Shown here one piece after another: positions 47,471 to 59,328 of a stretch of DNA of 64,000 bases (its first letter is position 1; the number at the start of each line of letters is the position of its first letter). The stretch spans positions 17,933,587-17,997,586 of the forward strand of contig CANTUZ010000002.1 of assembly GCA_947846985.1 (NCBI GenBank). Direction: 5' to 3'. The stretch is from Fratercula arctica. Its lineage: Eukaryota; Chordata; Aves; Charadriiformes; Alcidae. A program made the translations under genes and the position numbers. Under the pieces are notes generated by a model, which was not told the DNA's origin, ran no database searches, and worked only from the letters and a program-made list of their open reading frames with translations.

Positions 47471-50049
47471 ATTGACAAAAGACAAATTAAGTACTAAAAT
47501 ATTAATTCTGCTGTACTTTATTTGGGGGATGGGAGTTGCATGCCATCTGGAAGGACAGTCAAGAATTTGCCGTACACTATGAAGCACATGGTATGAGGTG
47601 AGAAGTCAAAATCCTGCCATCTCTCAAGGGGGATTTAAATAATGAAAATCCAGACGTGTGTATGTCTTCCATATTTCAGTAACAATAAAACATGTATATA
47701 AAATACCTAGTGCTTGTCCTGGCTCCCCTGAATGCCTTATGAACTATGAACAAAGCCTCACTTGAGAGCATCAGCCCCCATGCTTCAGCCTGTGTGCCTG
47801 GGAGAGGACAACCAGGCTGTCGGGGTCATCTAAGAGGTACATGTGCACCCGTGATCACAAGATAGACATGGGCCTCAGCGCTGTCAGACACTCCAGATGC
47901 AGTGTGGGTCCACAGCATCCCTCCTGGTCCACTGCCCTGACCTGGAACATGTGTCCACAGACACATGACATGCAGATACTGTGAGGTGAGGAGCATCTCC
48001 TGTCCTGGATGTGAGATTTTTGTATGACAAATCATAGAATCATAGAATGGTTTAGGTTGGAAGGGACCTTAAGGATCATCTTTTTCCAACCCCCCTGCCA
48101 TGGGCAGGGACACCTCCCACTAGACCAGGTTGCTCAAAGCAACATCCAAACTGGTCGTGAACACTTCCAGGGATGGGGCATCCACAGCTTCTCTGGGCAA
48201 CCTGTTCCAGTGTCTCACCACCCTCACAGTTAAAAATTTCTTCTGATAACACACAACACCACCCATATCCACCTTGTGCAAAGTAGCACTCGCAGCGGCA
48301 GGAGAGGGGTGACCCAGAGATGGCCAGAGCAGGCAGCTCTTTTGAGGCACAGGTCCTTCGATGGGGGTTCCCAGCCTTGCTGCCCAGTGCAGCAGCACAA
48401 ACTGTCAAAACCATCCATGTCACAGATCTTCTTTTCCTCTTGAAACCAAAATATGACACACAAAGAGAAATCACTCAGAAAGTGTGCAGGAGACAACTTG
48501 GGCTTTATTCTGGGACAGAATGAAGGAGAATGTGAAAATGAACTGACGTCATGAAAGAAAGAAGTTGAATAGGTCAAGAAGCAGAGATGTGAGCTTAAGG
48601 AAATGGCAAGGCACACAAGAGAAGATAAGGGAGATTGTATAAATAAATAAGCACACAGAAAAAAACCCGAGAGCACTGTGAACAAAGCCTTACTCTTGAG
48701 CTCGGGTTCGCAGTCCCTTCTCAGCCTGAGAGCCCCTAGAAGGTTCCAGAGGAGGAGTGAACCCTTTTAGAAATTTCACATAGGGACATCATTGTGTAGC
48801 ACCCGCAAATTTGTTTTCCTTTGTTGCCTTTTGCGGATCGAGCAGAAGGGGCCTGCAGGCATCCCTGCTCTCTTCCCGTCTGCACAGACCCTCGGCTGGA
48901 AGGAGCCCTACTTTCATAATTAAAAGTGAAAAGAAGCGAAATGGCAAAAAGGAAAATAAATAGTACAAGCGAGGCTGGCTTAGCACACCTTTTGTATCCC
49001 AGTCTGTTTGGGAGAGAAAACAGAGAGGTAACTGAAGTAGTATTAGTTTAGTTGTTACTGGCAGCACGTGTCACCTCAGCTCAGAAGCTGAAAATTAATG
49101 AGTGTACTTACAGAGTTTTAATTACTGTTCTTAAATCCTGAGTGTAAACTTCATCTACCCACAGGGAATCTTCTCTTTGCTGCTAGAGGTAGCTGTTAGA
49201 GGCATGTAATAATGATGGAATAGGTTTGTATCTTTTCCACTGTGGTTGCTTTAATTTGCAGTGACATTTGTTAGATTGTGTATTTAGAACCACAATAATT
49301 TTTACATCCTTTGTGCCAAAAGCAGATACACACATTGTACCTGAAGCTAGGATGGTGGTGCAGGCAGAGGTATCCCAGCCAGCACCAAACTCCTAATCTC
49401 ACTGTGCGCTGTCATTACACTGAACTTGACCCAAGGATCCGGAAGTAAGTTAGAAGCCAATTCATATTTAATTATACTTGGCAATTGAAAGATGTGGCAG
49501 TAGAAAAGTCAGCACAGGCTCTACAAACTCACCAGTGTCAGGTTGTGTTGGTGGTTTGCTGGCCCATATGTGTGCCTCCACTTCTTCTACTCCTTGCGTT
49601 AGCTAAAGTCTGCTCCATGGACAGTCCAAGGGAAAATACAACTATAACAATCTAATTTGCACTACCTGATTTAGAAAGTATAGTGAGGTGCAGAAGTGAC
49701 TAGCGGGTGGTATTTTGGGCCTCGCATCACTAGTTCTTGATGTTCACCCGCAGGACAACAGGCCCTTCATGTGCCCCTGGGAAGAACTGTCAAGCTGGAA
49801 ACACCTAACAAAATACACTCTGCTATGAGCTTGCAGGCTGAATAGGAGAAACGCGCTACGTTTTAGGTATATGGTAACCAGCATCATGGCCTTAGTAGTG
49901 CTGGGGCAGGACGTGGACAGCAGATTTTTATTGCCTCTAATTCAAGGCAATCTGGGTTGAAAAGTTGTCCCCTTGCAGGCTACAAAAAAGGTTATGTGTG
50001 TTATAAATGTCTGTCTTCCAGGCTCCACGGAGTAAATCCCTGGTTTAGA
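47471..50049. other. Unique DNA around a CR1 end
   Basis: Apart from the CR1 at 48031-48250 nothing is recognised. The 151-residue - strand ORF ending at 48230 mixes CR1 3' sequence with flanking DNA and is spurious. Confidence 0.6.
48031..48250 (-). mobile_element. CR1 3'-end fragment (about 220 bp)
   Basis: Antisense CR1 end. On the + strand it starts with the inverted tail ATCATAGAATCATAGAATGG, then GGTTGGAAGGGACC, the reverse complement of the end at 18189-18340. It continues with CCCATGGGCAGGGACACC and the codons of the ORF2 C-terminus. On the - strand 48120-48250 reads FLTVRVVRHWNRLPREAVDA, followed by PSLEVF and LSNLV, which is the CR1 terminal signature. Homology stops near 48250, the 5' truncation point. 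The rest of the ORF running to 48398 is flanking DNA. Confidence 0.93.
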
Positions 50050-51430
50050 AGTATGTTGAGGGAAGGAACAACTGAAAACATTGACACAAACTAAAACTGG
50101 AACAAAATGCAACATAACCCTAACAAAGGCAGCTTCTGCCTGTCTACCGGAATACTCTTATCTGATTTTACAGACAAAGGAAGTATGGGAAGATGTCATT
50201 TATCTGGACTAGAAAAAAACATTTGATACCCTGCCAGATGGAAACTATTAGTTCAAGTAGAGAAAGTGGGGATTAAGATAAGAATTGCAAAGTAGTTAAA
50301 GAATTGGCTAAAGGGAAGGTGACAATGGGTTGAGCTGAAAGGAAGAAAATCACTAGCAGAGTTTTGCAAGAGTCAGTATCAATCCTATTTATTTCTTTAA
50401 CAATTTGGCACAAAAGAGTGTCTAATGAAACTTTCAGATGACCGTGGCTGGGGAGCCTTGTCCATACTAAGAAGCATCAGAATTTTACCTAAGAAGAGCC
50501 AAATAGTCTTCAGAAACAGTAAACATGGAAGGAAATTTTATTATATAAGGTAAAAGGGTGTGCACGTAAGAAATCATGAGCAAGAGCTTGTGCCAACCAT
50601 GTATGTGACTACAAGCCAGCAATGTGGCCTGACCACTGGAAAAGGTACAAGTCACCTCGAATGAAGTAAAGTATTTCCACTACAGGAAGGAAAGTATTAC
50701 TGAAATCAATAAATGCCAGGCACTGGCAGGATCTCATCAAGAAGACCATGCCCAGTTTTGGTCACCAAGGCTACGTGTGTGCTGCTAAAAGAAAACATGC
50801 CGGGGACTGCTCTTTGGCTTGGAGGCCGAGAATCATGGCACAGAGCAGGCCTAAACCTCTAAACCCTCCCACCTTCTCAGAAGAGTCAAGCTCAAACTGC
50901 CTTTTAGGAGTGGTCCCTGGCCTTTGCTAGCTCCAAAACACAGCCCAAGTATTGCCTGGGAGACTGCTAATTAATACAGGCAAAAAAACATGTGGACAGT
51001 AAATCCTGTGCAGGTGTCTTTGGCCTAATCCCTTGTTCTGATTAGTCTTCTGGGGTGGACCTACCCCCGTGTGCCCAGGATTCATAAAAAATGTGCATAC
51101 TGAAGAGGAAGGCTACTGGGATGAGGGGAAAACTGGAGAGTATCTTACAAGAGGAGATGAGAAGCACTTGTATCATCTAGCAACACAGAGGCTGAGAAAG
51201 TAGGTGATTGGCATAAATAAGAACTAGGGGAGAAATATTTATACCAAAAGACAACGCTTGCCATGAGTAGGTTAAGAGAGGCATAACAAGTTTATCCATT
51301 TTTCCAGCAGAGCAGAGTGCTGGAGCAGCCTGCCAGAGGAGATAGAGAGAGGAAAGATTTTAATTTTAAGAAGGAACTTGTAAAGTTTTCTGTGGCAGAT
51401 ATCCACAGCAATCCAAAGGACTATAAAGAT
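50050..51430 (+). mobile_element. Ancient degenerate CR1-type element
   Basis: A stop-riddled relic of a CR1-like reverse transcriptase. Codons from 50192 read DVIYLD, stop, KKTFDTLP, the position of RT motif A (YLDFxKAFDTVP in active copies). GTTTTGCAAGAGTCAGTATC near 50361 fits the PQGSV block. LSDD at 50431-50442 replaces FADD. Codons 50720-50767 read ALAGSHQEDHAQFWSP, which aligns with [16 protein letters not shown] of the young CR1 at 31950 and [16 protein letters not shown] of the one at 33393. The region around 51318-51350 reads CWSSLPEEIER, aligning with HWNRLPREVV. The order of blocks is correct on one strand. The limits are estimates. About 290 bp of unrelated sequence interrupts it after 50768. 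The divergence implies a far older insertion than the other CR1 copies here. Confidence 0.85.
50768..51066. other. Non-CR1 segment interrupting the ancient CR1 relic
   Basis: Between the FWSP codons (ending at 50767) and the next recognisable CR1 block (KRKATG-like codons near 51100) lie about 300 bases that do not align with the young CR1 copies. In the intact family these blocks are only a few dozen bases apart. The segment has no poly-A tail, no CR1 tail and no obvious terminal repeats. It may be an old insertion of an unrecognised element or sequence replaced by indels. Both boundaries are approximate. Confidence 0.45.
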
Positions 51431-52569
51431 TATGAATGCTGTGTCATGATATGTTACAGCCTTGCCCTGCTCCATGGTTTTATCTCTCACTACCTCCCTC
51501 TAATTTTCGTACATGTACAAAACAAGTCACCATTTACAAACACGGGTAGGTCTCTCAGAGATCGCTGAGATGAGTGAAGGTAAACAGAGCCATATTCATT
51601 CTGCCTATTTCTGAGTTTGCACCCTTGTCCCCAGCCAGGGCCACTTCTTTATCCAAACACATAGACCATTGCAAACAGAGATACTAGAAAACAGGTCTTA
51701 ACAGGGAGATCCACAAAAAGCTTTAGCTGTGCCTTGTTGGCTTTGTTCAGCTAGTCCGATTTCGCTAAAGAGCAATTAAATAGAAAGGGGGCCTAGGGAA
51801 GCTTATCTTCTTCAGGAAGCATAGCACACATTTTTTATGAATCTCTCAATGGTAAGTCTAAAACCAGACAAAGATAAACAGGAGTGGGGGAAGCTGTACC
51901 TAATGGCTCACACATTAATTCCAGCTTTGTCTTGTTTCACTTATATGTAGATACAGCTGCATAATCTACTCCTCAGCTAAGCTGAGCCTCTGCTTACATT
52001 TCCAGAGGTCATAACCATGAGTTATTCCTATATCATAATTTAAAGTAGCTGTAAGCCTCTTCTAGGCTGAAATTTGTACATCATCCCCTGCTAAGCTAGG
52101 CTTCCAAGTGATGCTCAACCATTCCATGTGTGAAAATACTTGGAAAAATGTAAGGACTACATGCTCACCCTGACTGGAAAGCCACAGTCAAAGACCTTGC
52201 GGAGAGCTAGGCAGGGAGTTCTTCTCTTGCCTGGCCGCATGTTTTAAGTCTCAGCAGTGTTGTGGTTCCTCAGAAAAAAAACCAAAACTTTTGTCGTTTT
52301 GGTCCAGGGCAGAGGAGGAGATTGGAGCGTGCTGCCTGGTCAGCCAGCCACGCATGCTCAGAGGAACACCCACATCTCAGAGCAGCCACAGAGACTGAGG
52401 AAAACCCAGGTGCAGCTCCTTGCCCTTCTTCCACCTTACCCTGGATGTGTCCTCTCGCTTCAGATTTCTTCCTCTGTGGTGAGATACTATGTACATAAAT
52501 CCAGCCTGGACCTGAAACACCTTCTGCTTTTTTAGAAATTTCACTAAATACAGTATATTCCCATTAAAA

Positions 52570-52619
52570 CAAAATGGTTTCAACAACAACAACAAAAAGG
52601 ATTCAACAACAAAAAAAAA
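52570..52619 (+). repeat. CAA-rich low-complexity tract
   Basis: Five CAA units, then AAAAAGGATTCAACAACAA and A9. Simple sequence. Confidence 0.8.
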
Positions 52620-53493
52620 TCCTCTAGCTGCCAGATTTTTTCCATTCACCTATAAAACCCACCAGGGAAAAAAGTTGCTATTTGACATTTAAATAAGAAC
52701 TCTTCCCCTGTGATGCACTGTGTTGCAGTTACAAGGGCGTAGTCAGACATCTGCTAAGTAGGCTGTAGTTATAATTTTTAATTTCCTAGAGGCAACATTC
52801 CCCTTCACCTCCCCCAAACCCAGGTCTCCTATATGGCAGTGTCATGGGCTGTTGCCATGCCACCAGCCAGCCACTGATCTTTTTTGAGAACAAACGTGTG
52901 CTTATTATGAAGATTAAACTGGTGACACCATTTATCCACGTGCCAGACACTGAGGGTAGAGCATCGCCACACTGCTTCTGAATGATATTAATCTGACCTG
53001 GCCTGACCACGCTCTTCACAACAGCACAGTTTCTCCTTCGCCAGAACTGGAGCTCGGATGAATTGCACTTTATTCACTATAAAGCCCTCAGCCTCCATCT
53101 CTCTGCACAGGACTTTCTGAATATTTCCTCTAAGTTTACCAAATATTTCCTTGTTCCCAAGCCACAGAGAAGCTGGTGGGGAACAGGGAGTAAGGGAATC
53201 CCTGTGGCTGGAGCCTCCAGGGCTCTGTAAGGATGACTTCTCATGCTCTGTGAACATGACCAAATACCTTGCCAGGCTGGGAGGTCTCCCTCAAGACCAG
53301 GGGATTTTGGACCTGCACCTCACAATGTTAACTGTGGAAGAGGAAAGCATTGTTTGACTAACAGAAACAAGCAAAGCAGGTAGAAGTGCCCTAACATCAG
53401 AAAAACATCGTTCATAGGCAACCTCATGAGTAGTCTATGTGATGGAGCAGAACAATGGTTTTGAGCAGCTGGCACTCAGGATGAAGTCCCGGA

Positions 53494-53504
53494 GGGGGGG
53501 GGGG
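53494..53504 (+). repeat. G11 homopolymer
   Basis: Eleven consecutive G preceded by GGA. Simple low-complexity sequence. Confidence 0.85.
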
Positions 53505-54479
53505 CTGAAACCACCTTTGGAAGGAAAGACAACAAATCTGATGATTTTTCAGTAGCCCTTCTTGTTCTCCCAGTCCTGTTGTCAGGTACACCAACTCCCC
53601 ACTCCTGGAGGTGAAGCACAAAATAAGACGAGGTCCTTCGCTCTCCCCCCTGCCTTCCTGCTGGCTCCTGTCCACCTCCCCAGCATCCAGTGAGTTTCTC
53701 CTAACTGGCACAGGTTTTGCTGGCACTGGAACACTGACTGTGCCTGGCTCCAGTAGCCTCTTTCTCCTTTGTTAGAAGGGCTCCCAGTCCGTGCTGTCTC
53801 TTTCTCATCTGGAACCCGTGGGAGACGGAGCAGGAGGAAAAGGGAAGAAGTGACAAGCCAAGTTTTGTAATGCTCAGATGCAGTTTCACATCCAGGAAAT
53901 GTGAGATCCTCCAGCCACAGGACTGACAACATCACAACAGAAGCCACACATCCTAATACAAATGTTAGACAATGTGTTTCTGTGACCTAACTTTCCTTCA
54001 GCCTTCCCACAAAACCACAAAAAGTAGGAGCAGAAGAGTTAACACATCCTCTTCTAGGTTTCCTCTAACAAATGTGACAATGCATCACTGACTGAGAGGC
54101 AATTAAAAGTGTGACAGATTGGTCCGAGAAAGCCAAGCCCTGTATCTTTCCCGTCTATTTAAGTCCCACAGAGCCTCTCCTGTGCTAAAACCTGTATAGA
54201 GAAGCATTAGCTTCCACAGACGACAATAAGGATCCTGCTGGGCAAACTGAACCTGAAGCAGCAACTGTGATCCCCATGTCTGACACGACATGTCTGCACG
54301 AGAGATCAGGGGCTGGTTTCTCCTGCCACCAGGGTGGAAAGGAAGAAGAGACATTTAGCAAAGCCCTGCAGAGAGGAACAATGCGCTCGCCTGGCTGCCC
54401 TCCATTGCCCATGCCTTGCCGGAGGAGCACGCTCGCTGCCCTCCCCATCCGTCACATGAGGGAAGGGACAAGCCTGTCC

Positions 54480-55020
54480 CCAAGGTCCAGCCTTGCATGC
54501 AGTATCAACCCCAGGAGCTATTTATAGTCCCTCGGGAAGTGACAGAGGACGTGGACGTGAAGAATGTGAATGTGAGGGAGATTCAGACCAGATGTCCGCG
54601 GGCCCTTTCCAAGCGAGCCCGCATAAATGTGCAGCACAGCTCACAACCGGAGCTGCGTTGTGTCAAACCGCTGTGGTTACCCGAGGACCAGTGTGATAGC
54701 GCCGAGCCGACAACAGAGCAGAGGAAAGGATTCTTGCTCACTAATTGAATAGGGGCCTCGACCAAAGGAGAACAATGCGCAGCGCTGGGGTGGCGGGGCT
54801 GCATTGTGAGAGCCTCTGCGAGGAGCGGCCGCCGCTGCCAGTCCCATTGTTCGGCGCTATCTCCATCTGCCAGAGCTCCTCACCCTCGCCTGGGCCAGCC
54901 GTACTCATCCACATCCCTCAGCTCCGCCAGCCACCTCTACTGAGGACGGCGAGTCCTCGCCAGCGATGCTGCTGGACCTGGGTGCTGATGGAGGTAGAGC
55001 GCTCCTTTGAGCATGGGATG
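54480..55020. promoter_or_regulatory. CpG-rich block with clustered factor-like sites
   Basis: By hand count about 29 CpG dinucleotides fall in about 400 bases (54590-54990), with GC near 60 percent. This meets the usual CpG-island criteria and I found no second block like it here. It includes the self-complementary GCGGCCGC (54825-54832). Motif look-alikes: a perfect MEF2-type CTATTTATAG (54518-54527), a RUNX-type TGTGGTTA (54672-54679) and three SOX-type words, AACAATG (54771-54777), CATTGTG (54802-54808) and CCATTGTTC (54844-54852). ORFs in the block are open in several frames because of GC content and show no domain. It could be an enhancer, a promoter of an unannotated or long non-coding transcript, or a chance GC-rich patch. 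Confidence 0.5.
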
Positions 55021-55243
55021 TGCTCCTTGTGTTTCCAACATCGCCAGTGAATCCAAAGCTCTTACCACAGCCTTATTGTTGCTGTTACTATGAGACCAAG
55101 TTCACAATAACTGCATTTTTCCAGTGCTGGTTAGAACAGATGCACTTTGCCAGCAAGGGATTTTGGTTTTTTAAATAAAAAAAAAAAAAACAAAACAACT
55201 TTACATGTGTTAGATTTTGTTCAATGGAATTAGAGGGAGGTCC

Positions 55244-55308
55244 TCAGCTGCTGAAATCAGAGTAACACCACTGAAGTCAGCAGAGTGCACGCTCGCTTGT
55301 GCAGCTGA
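55244..55308. mobile_element. Palindromic MITE-like DNA transposon relic
   Basis: A compact inverted repeat: outer TCAGCTG (55244-55250) pairs with CAGCTGA (55302-55308), and inner CTGCTGA (55248-55254) with TCAGCAG (55277-55283). AATCAGAGTAACACCACTGA (55255-55274) is the typical core of the palindromic amniote element in which AGTAACTCCACTGAAGTCA is repeated in both arms. Decayed and non-coding. Confidence 0.5.
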
Positions 55309-57479
55309 ACCCTGGACTAGAGTTTTACCAATGGGCAGCTGATCAACATACCATTAAACCAATCCTAAACTTGAAACCAAGCGACCACTTCCTTACTAAC
55401 ACCAACAAAAAGGAGCAGCAAAAAGTAAAACAGGGAAAGCAGAGGGAGCCAAAGGAGGAGAAAGGAGAAGGCTGCTGAAATAAGAGAGCCTGGAACCACT
55501 TTCCAAAAACAACCCACAAATGATGCTAAAGAAACTCCCCTGACGTGCAGCTCTATCACTGAGCCCCTTTGATTTTTTGGTAAATCCTTATCCCTGACCC
55601 ATCCCAGCTGGTGACCATAGGCTCCTGTGAGCTGCCTGGGCTGGACTGAGGTGAGAGACAAGATGAAGAGCAATTGCTCAGCTACGCTGGCTCAAGACAA
55701 TGAAGGACTTTATGCGCCATTCAGTTACACAAAGCCAGGATCCTGGAGTCTTTTCTAAAGACCTGTCATTTAGCCCATCTGTCACACAGTTTCAGGACCT
55801 ATTGGAAAGCCCAGCCCAGCACCATGATGAGACATTCTTTAGATAAAACAAGACATTTAGAAAAATGGAACTGAAAATTCAATAGAATAGGAAATGTTGC
55901 AGAGGTTTGGAAAAGTTCCATCTGCTTCATGGTCTTTTCTAAATTTTCATACAGCTCTGCGCTGCCCTGTTAGCCAGATTCAGAAGCAGAAAAACCTCCC
56001 TAAAAAGGCTGATCAATTACCAGGAATCTCACAAAGAAATCTGTTCTTTCCCAGCCAATTTCCCAAGGTAGTAAAATTAGATTTTTAAATTTAGTTAGAA
56101 ATTTACCTAAATTTATTGCAAGCTATGCCCCCTTTGAACAAAATTATTTCCTTCCTTAGAGTAGCACTTGCTTCTACTCAGGACTAGGCAGATAGGACAG
56201 TTTCAGCTGAGTCTTGGAATTCATTCAAAGCTGATGTGAAATACCAAAAATGTAGATAAACAGAGACTAAAAGAATTAAAGAGCTAATGCCCTTTGCAAG
56301 GAAGCGGCTCCACATTGCAGCCAAAAACTCTGAGGTTCCCCCATCCCTTCTGGTTATGCAATCTGGTTTGAAGAAACAGCCACAGGCTTGGAAGGAGACG
56401 GTTCAAATAAAGCAGCTTTCCACTCACAGGTGTTAGTTCTTCCCGTTCATGTTTTGCATTCTGATTACTCAGAGGAAAAGATGAATTTTCCTGCTGGAGA
56501 AACCAAAAGCCCAGGTAGTGCCAAATCCTATCCCAGCAGGATGTGGAGCAGGTGCCCCCCAGGTGAGTGCAGGATTCCTGGGTAGGGGCAACCAGAGGGA
56601 AGCAGCAGGAGATCTCACCTCTGGGCAATAGCAAGTCAACACCTTCACCTCTCATACACGGCTGATTGTATTCCTTATTCTTTTCCACCCTGACTGTCCA
56701 GGTTCAAACATTTCCATCCTGGGTAGCCTGAGTATCCCCTGGAAAACCTAATCCATGTACCTAGTCTACGTACCCTGCTAACTCAGCACCTCAGTAATTC
56801 CTTAGAACAGTGAGCTCCATGAGGCCGAGTATCATTTTTGTATTGAAGTATTTCCCTTGTTCAGTTTATGGTTGTTGCCCTGTAGTTTAATTGTGTCATT
56901 GGTCTAATGCAAAGAAGCAAAATGGGAATGAACCAAGGAGGGCTCTCAGGTGGTCTTCTCTACAAATTCAGACTGGTCAGCTTTTTCTCTTGTCCTCTTT
57001 TTTTCCTTTTCATTTACTATCAGAAAAGGCGAAAGCTCACCTGTTCTTCTTTCATCCTCTACTCACGTTTACAAATTGTGCTTATCATAATACTTTGTGA
57101 AGTGACTATTCCCATATTCCTTTTTTTCCCCCCACAATTTCTTTCTCAGAGGTACATTATACATTCAGGGAATTCAATTACCTTTTTCCTGACTGCCAGT
57201 TATGGCACTTGTAAAACCGAGTTGTAAAGGGGCACTCTCCAGCCACCGAGCTTCACCCCTCTTCGGCAGTGTCATGGACCAAGAACACCATTGTGGGCAG
57301 CTCGTGCAGCCGCACGGGGAGACCAGTGAAGTGAGTGCGGGGCTAGGGTAGGACAGGTCCATCCACACCAACTCATCAGCTGGGAACAGCTGGCTGAGAT
57401 GAGGAAGCACTATACATTCAAAAAATGCTCTAAGGGGAACATTTCATCCCAGATCCCTGTTTACTGGTGGTTTGCTTCA
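55309..57479. other. Unique non-coding DNA
   Basis: Nothing identifiable. A 134-residue - strand ORF (56284-56688) has no recognised motif. 57115-57135 is a short T/C run. Confidence 0.6.
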
Positions 57480-57960
57480 ATTTTTTGGTGACATTACCTC
57501 TCTTTTACCTAGCAAATCAATTAATGAATGGATCTTTCCCGCGTGTAGCCCCATCAGCTCATTACACAGCATATACCGCAGTTAAGTTTATCCAACTTTC
57601 CCTTCCGGTCCCATTTGTACCGATACTGTCCTGCTTGGAATAACAATTATTAAACCACTTGGTGCCTTTCATGGTTAATTATTTCCTTTCCTTAACACAG
57701 CCTGCGTTATAACTGTAGGCTAGGTCTCGAACACACCTCAGCATCCCCATTTTCATTTCCTATGACAAATAATGTTGAAAAGTCCTTATTATTGAATTAT
57801 GGAACTCTGTCGCATACATTGCTTCTGCAAAGTTTCATCATCAAGCAATCTTTAATGACCGCTATAATAACATCTTCTGTCTTTTTGATGTGCTTTTCAT
57901 GCATTTAACGATGGTAAATTTCCTTGGTTTTTTTATGTTTCTCACAAGTTAGCAGAATAC
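57480..57960. promoter_or_regulatory. Candidate conserved non-coding element
   Basis: Dense homeodomain-type sites: AATCAATTAATGAATGGATC (57515-57534), AACAATTATTAAACC (57642-57656) and GGTTAATTATT (57673-57683, resembling a half of an HNF1 site). Single CpGs lie in TCCCGCGTG, TTCCGGTCC, ACCGATAC and ACCGCTATAA. No ORF or repeat. This is the most enhancer-like AT-rich stretch in the window by texture. Confidence 0.4.
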
Positions 57961-59309
57961 TGGACTAAGGTTCCTGTCATATGACTGACGCAAGTAGGAG
58001 AATAATATTAAAGAAATAACTGCTATGAAACACAAAATTTTCATGTGTTCTTTGGCCTATGTTTCATTATTCCATTATTTCATTATTTTTACATATCAGG
58101 TACTGTTAAAAAACAACCTGGTTTTACCCACCCCCACCAAAAAAAAATACTACTCTTTTAAAAATTTTCTACCATATACACTTTTTCTCTACTTCAGCTC
58201 CAAATATTGCAAAGAAAGAACCTAACCCTGTCTTAATTTATCTCTGTGTGATACAGGGCAACAGCACATTCCTTAATTTAATAGAATAATACAGATAAGT
58301 ACCGAGATGGTGTACCTATTTTGCAAAGTTATGCCTAAGGCTTTGTTCCATTTTAGTTAGATAAAGTGTATTACACACTAATGTGCTTAAACCAACAGAG
58401 CCTGTTTACATTTCCAAGCTGTAGGGAAGAAACTTTAGTAGTGGAGTGCACATTTTTGTAACTGCAGTTGTGTTAGTCCCAGAGACACACACAGCACACT
58501 CCAACTAATGCAGACACTTGTGTAGATGTGAACCAAGGGGACGTTACTGCACAAATGTCAACGCGAGTCTTGCTCTGTGTTGTAGGAATAACAGGCCAAC
58601 CTCTCACTCACTGACCAATATATAGTCCACAATGGGAAAAGAAGATACACCTGTCAACCCATTATAATCCAAAAGTTACTTAGAAAAGGCAAAATTGGGA
58701 TGGGTTTTCCAGCGTTTGGAAATAATTCTAGGTTCTGCTCTAAATTAGCTAGGATGACGTGCATATGTTTACTTGCTGCTCTGCATCTTACCTCTTCCCC
58801 TACTGTGTGCTAACATTAGGGTTTCTTCTCTAGGAGATTCATTTATCACATAAGCCAAGAGGTAATAAGAGAGAAAAAAAAATAAATGTCCATATAGTCT
58901 GTAGCTTCTTCAGCAAGACTTCAAGAGACATTATTCCTCATTACCTTTACAGAGAGGAACTTAATGGTATGCTATATCCTTCCCAGGGGATAATCCCATG
59001 CCAAGGGCAAAGCTGAAGGCTGCAGAATATCGCACCCACCTCTACTTCTCTGAACAGCAACAACATGTACTAGCACTTTTCAAACAGGAGCTGCCTGACA
59101 GATGCGCTTCTCACCATTCCATTTCTTCAGCTTCTTCATATCAGAATTCCCAAATACAAATTTCAAGTAGAGACTCTCTCAATAGCTACTTCACCTGGCT
59201 CGAGGCATTCACTTAGAAGGCGCTTAGCAGCTTTGGGCCACAGAATCTTTCTGTCAATGGATTTTTTTCAGTTTTTATTTCACAGCCCATCTTATCAACA
59301 CCAGTGGGT

Positions 59310-59328
59310 AAAAAAAAAAAAAAAAAAA
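59310..59328 (+). repeat. A19 homopolymer
   Basis: Nineteen consecutive A after CCAGTGGGT. No retrocopy or repeat is recognisable upstream. Confidence 0.85.

Larger units (their letters stand above)
51431..54479. other. Unique non-coding DNA
   Basis: No gene. It includes the CAA tract (52570) and the G11 run (53494). Overlapping - strand ORFs at 53424-53947 and 54103-54448 show no domain. Confidence 0.6.

Noticed and set aside
48701..48720. GGTTCGCAGTCCC as a tRNA B-box
   Set aside because: No A-box or cloverleaf-compatible sequence upstream.
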